Both the position numbers and the translations under genes were made by a program. A DNA stretch of 64,000 bases from Geobacteraceae bacterium GWC2_55_20 (GTDB taxonomy: Bacteria; Desulfobacterota; Desulfuromonadia; Geobacterales; Pseudopelobacteraceae). The stretch is from the NCBI GenBank assembly GCA_001802125.1, contig MGZK01000149.1, positions 1 to 64,000 on the forward strand, read 5' to 3'. The notes below the pieces were generated by a model. The model did no database searches, had not been told where the DNA came from, and saw nothing but the letters and a program-made list of their open reading frames with translations. Shown piece by piece: positions 60,444-64,000 of the stretch (its first letter is position 1; each line of letters starts with the position of its first letter).

Positions 60444-62054
60444 TTATATCAAACCAAAATGTTGAGCGTATTTTCTCCAACTTTTTTTGCTATCCACTAA
60501 ATTGTTAAACTGTATTTTGTTATATTTAATTGCTTCTTCGTTTACTCCAGAGCATTCAAATGCTTTGGCCAGATAATAGTGAGCAAAGGCGTGGTCTGGA
60601 TATTTTTCGGTTATATTTTGAAAATACCTTGAAGCCTTTTGAAAATTACCGGCTGCCATATTGTAATTTTTTACAAAATTTGCTTCAAGATTCATCAAAT
60701 ATGCTTTTTCTTCCATGTATTCCGGATCAATATCGGGCGTTCTAATATTACATTTCATGGTGACGTATTCACCAAAATCACTATTGACTAAATATTCGTT
60801 CTCTTTGCAAATGTCATAAAGTCTGCTGCCTGCCACCGGAACAGCTAAGTTAAAATAGCACCAGTCAAAGCCATAATCTAATATCAGCGACATTGTTTTG
60901 TCTCTATGTTCTTCTAATTCACCGGGTAGACCAATAACAAAACCAGCATGCACGCTTATATCGTTTGCTCTTAATAGCTTAACAGCGCTTTTTACCATCT
61001 CCAATTTGAGTGGTTTATTAATAATCTGCTTCAGTACAAATTCAGCCCCTGACTCAACCGCAAGAGATATTGTAGTAACCCCTGCTTTTTTCAACAACCA
61101 GCCAATTTCATCATCGAGTGCATACACTGCAATACCATTCGGGAATTCAGTCCTGATGTTAAAATCGACGAGTCGCTGCAATATTTTTTTTGCACGTTCT
61201 CTGTCGGATAAAAAATGATCATCGTCTATTGCCAGCACTTCCAGATTTAGAGCGTTAACCATCTGCTCAACCTCAGCGACTACCTTTTCAACGCTCATAA
61301 ACCGGACTTTTTTCCCGTGCACCGAGCCGCTTGCACAAAAAACACACTTAAACGGGCATCCGCGCGAGGTATGGATACTCAAATTCCGGGCAGTGCTTTT
61401 TCGGGTAGTGTTGTCCGTCTCTCTACCACCATAGTCATTCAAATTAATGAGCGTGTAATCAAAGAATGGTATCTGATCGAGATCTTGCACAAATAAACCT
61501 TCTATCACGTTACCCTCATTTAGGCTGTCTCGCGTCACCCACGCCGGACTAGACTTCAAATATTTGATTCTATTCTCTGAGTCCAATAATTGACAAAGTG
61601 GAATTTCCCCCTCTCCGTAACAAGCAGCATCAATATACGGGATACTGCTCAGAATTTCAGAGTACAAATTAGTGGCCAAGCCGCCTCCAACCACTAAGAT
61701 TGCATCTCGTCTCACCTTTTTAATTGTTTCAGAAATGTGATGTAAATAGGGATAGCTGGTATTAAATAGTGCCGATATACCGACCACATCCGGTTGGAAT
61801 TGGATTGTTTCATCGGCAATATACTTGTTTATTTCTAACTCCAAATCATCCGTATTTTTGCAGAGTTGATACGCTTTTACATTGAGATCAATGATTTTAA
61901 CCTGAACCTCATGCTTTGCATGCGCCTTTACGAATGCTGCCAACGAAAGAACTCCGTAGGGAACCGTAAAAATCGGCGTTCTCGATTTGAGTTCTCCAGT
62001 GAGATGACTCTTAATGTCAAAGAATGGCGTTATAATAAACAACACTTTAATCAT
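60444..62054 (-). CDS. B12-binding-type radical SAM protein with C-terminal TPR
   Basis: The protein has 536 residues. The N-terminal Rossmann region (about 1-150) with G-I-S-A-L-F-N-T-S-Y-P-Y and G-G-G-L-A-T corresponds to the cobalamin-binding domain of this family, although the classical base-off histidine motif is not evident. The radical SAM motif C-P-F-K-C-V-F-C is at about 233-240 with G-L-P-G-E-L-E-E-H. The final 60 residues are a TPR unit (F-A-H-Y-Y-L-A-K-A-F). Members methylate unactivated carbons or perform rearrangements. GAGG precedes the ATG. Confidence 0.83.
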   Translation of the reverse strand: MIKVLFIITPFFDIKSHLTGELKSRTPIFTVPYGVLSLAAFVKAHAKHEVQVKIIDLNVKAYQLCKNTDDLELEINKYIADETIQFQPDVVGISALFNTSYPYLHHISETIKKVRRDAILVVGGGLATNLYSEILSSIPYIDAACYGEGEIPLCQLLDSENRIKYLKSSPAWVTRDSLNEGNVIEGLFVQDLDQIPFFDYTLINLNDYGGRETDNTTRKSTARNLSIHTSRGCPFKCVFCASGSVHGKKVRFMSVEKVVAEVEQMVNALNLEVLAIDDDHFLSDRERAKKILQRLVDFNIRTEFPNGIAVYALDDEIGWLLKKAGVTTISLAVESGAEFVLKQIINKPLKLEMVKSAVKLLRANDISVHAGFVIGLPGELEEHRDKTMSLILDYGFDWCYFNLAVPVAGSRLYDICKENEYLVNSDFGEYVTMKCNIRTPDIDPEYMEEKAYLMNLEANFVKNYNMAAGNFQKASRYFQNITEKYPDHAFAHYYLAKAFECSGVNEEAIKYNKIQFNNLVDSKKSWRKYAQHFGLI

Positions 62055-62135
62055 ATCGTTAACCCTCTGATCTCATAGGCCGTAGTGCTTAAGCGTTGGT
62101 TCCTCATTATCAACACAGGGATTTGACGGCTATCA

Positions 62136-63344
62136 CTATGTAGCGCCAATGTATCTTTCCTTAGGAATTGCATACATCACAGAACCAGTGTCGCTCCAGC
62201 TATGCTGCCTCATATAAAACACGTAATCTGTCAGAGTGTTCATTAGTAGATCTGGTATTTGCCAGATACCAAGGCGATTATGATATAACGTTGCCACGAT
62301 TATTGGTCTGCTATTCCTAATGGTATTTATGCCTCCTTTAAGAGCATTATATTCTTCACCCTCTAAATGCATTTTAATAAAGGTGGGTTCAATAACCATT
62401 AACTCATCGATCGTAATAACTCCGGCGTTCGTCTGGCCTAAAGCAGAGAGCTGTGATGCGTAACCAAGCCCGTGGAAAAAGGTCTTATTACAAGGCAAAT
62501 CGCCTACTGCGCACGAAAGAATATGGATTTTTCGGCTTTCAATACCAACCAATCTTGATTTCAACTTCTCCTGTAAACAATGCATATTATACAAATCAGG
62601 CTCAACAAGCCAGATAGCAGCAAACTGCGTATCAACCAGTTCCAGGAATCTGCCAGTCGTGTCGCCGTGATGAGCGCCCAAATCGACAAAAACCTCATTG
62701 TGATGCAAGACTGAAACTACCTGAGGAATAAAGTACCTGTCGGTTGTTGTTACCGGTGCGCCCTCAAAAAACCACTCTTCGCGGAGATACTGCCATGCGA
62801 TAAACTGCAGATGATGTGCACGAGAAGTATCATCACTCCATTTAGCAAGCACTGCGTCGACACCATCGATCTCTTCGGCACCAAATGGACCGGAAAACCA
62901 TCCATTGCCGAGAGGGTGGAGATCGCGATACGCCTCCGTTATGTCATAGAATGGCACAAAATCTAACCATCCATCGGAGTGCAGAAAAGATTGTAACGTC
63001 GTAAAGGGAACGGTGGCGACACAAACGGCAAGTAATATATTCTGTTTATGCTCAAGCGAAACATGCTGCGGATTGATAATAGCTGTATCGTTCCAAAATA
63101 AGTCATCTTTATACTGTTCTGCACTTGCATCGACTACAAAGACAACAGGTATACCGATTGCTTGAAAATACTCCTTTGCCATTCTGCCAAGCTTTCCGGC
63201 ACCATACAGAGCAAGAGGTTTATTAGCGATCCGGGGCGAATAGACCGGTTTTTTCGTGCAGAGAGCATGTAGCAATGCTATGGCGGTATTTACATCAGGA
63301 GCTTGTTTAAATTTTACCGCCATGATTTCAGCATGTTTGCCCAT
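62136..63344 (-). CDS. FkbM-family methyltransferase with N-terminal nucleotide-binding-like domain
   Basis: The protein has 402 residues. Residues 40-150 look like a Rossmann-type domain (A-L-Y-G-A-G-K-L-G-R). The C-terminal half has V-F-V-D-L-G-A-H-H-G-D and, in place of the usual K-I-D-V-E-G-x-E, K-M-H-L-E-G-E-E. It could methylate a sugar. The annotated ATG overlaps the preceding gene by 31 bases; an internal ATG at 63323 would reduce this. No clear ribosome-binding site decides it. Confidence 0.75.
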   Translation of the reverse strand: MGKHAEIMAVKFKQAPDVNTAIALLHALCTKKPVYSPRIANKPLALYGAGKLGRMAKEYFQAIGIPVVFVVDASAEQYKDDLFWNDTAIINPQHVSLEHKQNILLAVCVATVPFTTLQSFLHSDGWLDFVPFYDITEAYRDLHPLGNGWFSGPFGAEEIDGVDAVLAKWSDDTSRAHHLQFIAWQYLREEWFFEGAPVTTTDRYFIPQVVSVLHHNEVFVDLGAHHGDTTGRFLELVDTQFAAIWLVEPDLYNMHCLQEKLKSRLVGIESRKIHILSCAVGDLPCNKTFFHGLGYASQLSALGQTNAGVITIDELMVIEPTFIKMHLEGEEYNALKGGINTIRNSRPIIVATLYHNRLGIWQIPDLLMNTLTDYVFYMRQHSWSDTGSVMYAIPKERYIGAT

Positions 63345-64000
63345 TGATTAAGTCTCTTGTCGTTAGGAAAATATTTAAGAAAATGAAAGATAGTGCCTTT
63401 TGACTCTTCAAACAAAGCATGGATTGAAAAGCTTTCCGGATCTGGCTTTAACACGTTGGTGGATGAAAAATATGTCTGATTACCTTGACAGGATAAAAAC
63501 CAATCAGCCGGTTCAGTTCCGAAAATGTCTGCAAATGCAATATACTGTTTGTTCATCAAAAGTAGTTGTTGGTAATGGTCGTTAATAGATGAGACCATCC
63601 TGTTGACGGAAAATTTACTGCGGACCGATTTCGCTGCCTGTTTGCCAATTTTATTTCTTTCAAGCGGATTTTTGGCAAGCCAGTAAACCGCCTTGGAAAA
63701 TTCACTGGGTGTGCTCACAATAAGTCCAGTCCGGTTGTCTTCAATTATATGTCGCTCCGCCGGATTATCCAAAACAATAGGAACAATGCCAACCGCCATT
63801 GCCTCCAGAAGGGCATTTTCGGTAGTCCCATAGTGTTCAGGATTAAGCAGATAGGCGAGCACATTTATCGCTTTCAGTTCTGCAGCAATGTCAGTACTGT
63901 AACCTCTGAATTCAAACATACCCTCTCTGCCAATAAGAGCAGACTGCCTTTCAAGAATATCTCTGTTAGTCAAGTCGCCAATAAGCCGGACTGTCAAACC
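63314..64000 (-). CDS. Glycosyltransferase C-terminal part (cut by window end)
   Basis: The open frame continues past the window edge. The visible 229 codons hold the C-lobe of a GT-B (GT4-like) enzyme: G-T-T-E-N-A-L-L-E-A-M-A-V-G-I-V-P-I-V, then H-I-I-E-D-N-R-T-G, which match the donor-binding region. About 100 further residues after it form an unrecognised tail. The acceptor is unknown. The 3' end overlaps the FkbM gene. Confidence 0.75.
   Translation of the reverse strand, partial: GLTVRLIGDLTNRDILERQSALIGREGMFEFRGYSTDIAAELKAINVLAYLLNPEHYGTTENALLEAMAVGIVPIVLDNPAERHIIEDNRTGLIVSTPSEFSKAVYWLAKNPLERNKIGKQAAKSVRSKFSVNRMVSSINDHYQQLLLMNKQYIAFADIFGTEPADWFLSCQGNQTYFSSTNVLKPDPESFSIHALFEESKGTIFHFLKYFPNDKRLNQWANMLKSWR

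Overview
The window looks like a chromosomal segment of a Geobacter-type bacterium (Desulfuromonadales/Geobacteraceae). The evidence is the combination of two inner-membrane multiheme quinol-oxidising cytochromes (CbcL-like with nine CxxCH motifs, ImcH-like with seven heme motifs), an NrfD/FeS/cytochrome module between them, bacteriohemerythrin pieces, rubredoxin and ferredoxin, and a complete Tol-Pal operon. This assignment is inference from gene content; no 16S gene is present.

Layout. 1-0.7 kb: the end of a bacteriohemerythrin gene, a small STAS-like protein and a 33-residue remnant of a second hemerythrin. 0.7-2.2 kb: tRNA-Lys(TTT) with promoter and terminator, then a receiver-PAS-GGDEF diguanylate cyclase. 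2.3-4.0 kb: a DUF362 ferredoxin-like protein convergent with a DksA/TraR zinc-finger protein. 4.1-6.0 kb: a four-gene redox/sulfur cassette (C_GCAxxG_C_C, DUF2892, metallo-beta-lactamase fold, periplasmic rhodanese). 6.1-11.8 kb: a tripartite RND efflux operon (outer membrane factor, adaptor, pump) with a palindromic operator on its promoter. 11.9-15.8 kb: tolQ-tolR-tolA-tolB and pal. 15.9-19.5 kb: a glyoxalase-II-like hydrolase and coaBC, ferredoxin, rubredoxin, a zinc ribbon and a class V aminotransferase. 20.0-26.4 kb: the respiratory block. 26.5-30.3 kb: trxB with a small acidic protein, and ilvA coupled to a TPR-glycosyltransferase.

30.3-64 kb is almost entirely minus-strand and reads as a flagellin and surface-glycan modification region. 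It has flaF, flbT, an unknown flagellar protein and a short flagellin. Upstream of the flagellin are a 2228-residue protein carrying four complete and two half TPR-glycosyltransferase modules, a lysine-methyltransferase-like protein, and a 1135-residue fusion of a fucosyltransferase-like domain, a methyltransferase and an O-GlcNAc-transferase-like domain. From about 44 kb come further glycosyltransferases, FkbM methyltransferases, a sugar aminotransferase and a cupin. From 52 kb the DNA is visibly more AT-rich and holds an unusual set: a 1359-residue protein with two GT2 and two radical SAM domains, three more radical SAM/SPASM-type genes, a CmcI-like methyltransferase and a B12-binding-type radical SAM protein. 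The run ends in a glycosyltransferase cut by the window edge.

The strongest candidates for undescribed biology are the multi-module flagellin-linked glycosyltransferase with its permuted C-terminal half modules, the triple fusion, and the radical SAM/glycosyltransferase cluster. Start sites were chosen by Shine-Dalgarno sequence and overlap with neighbours. No transposase, integrase, CRISPR array or rRNA was seen.
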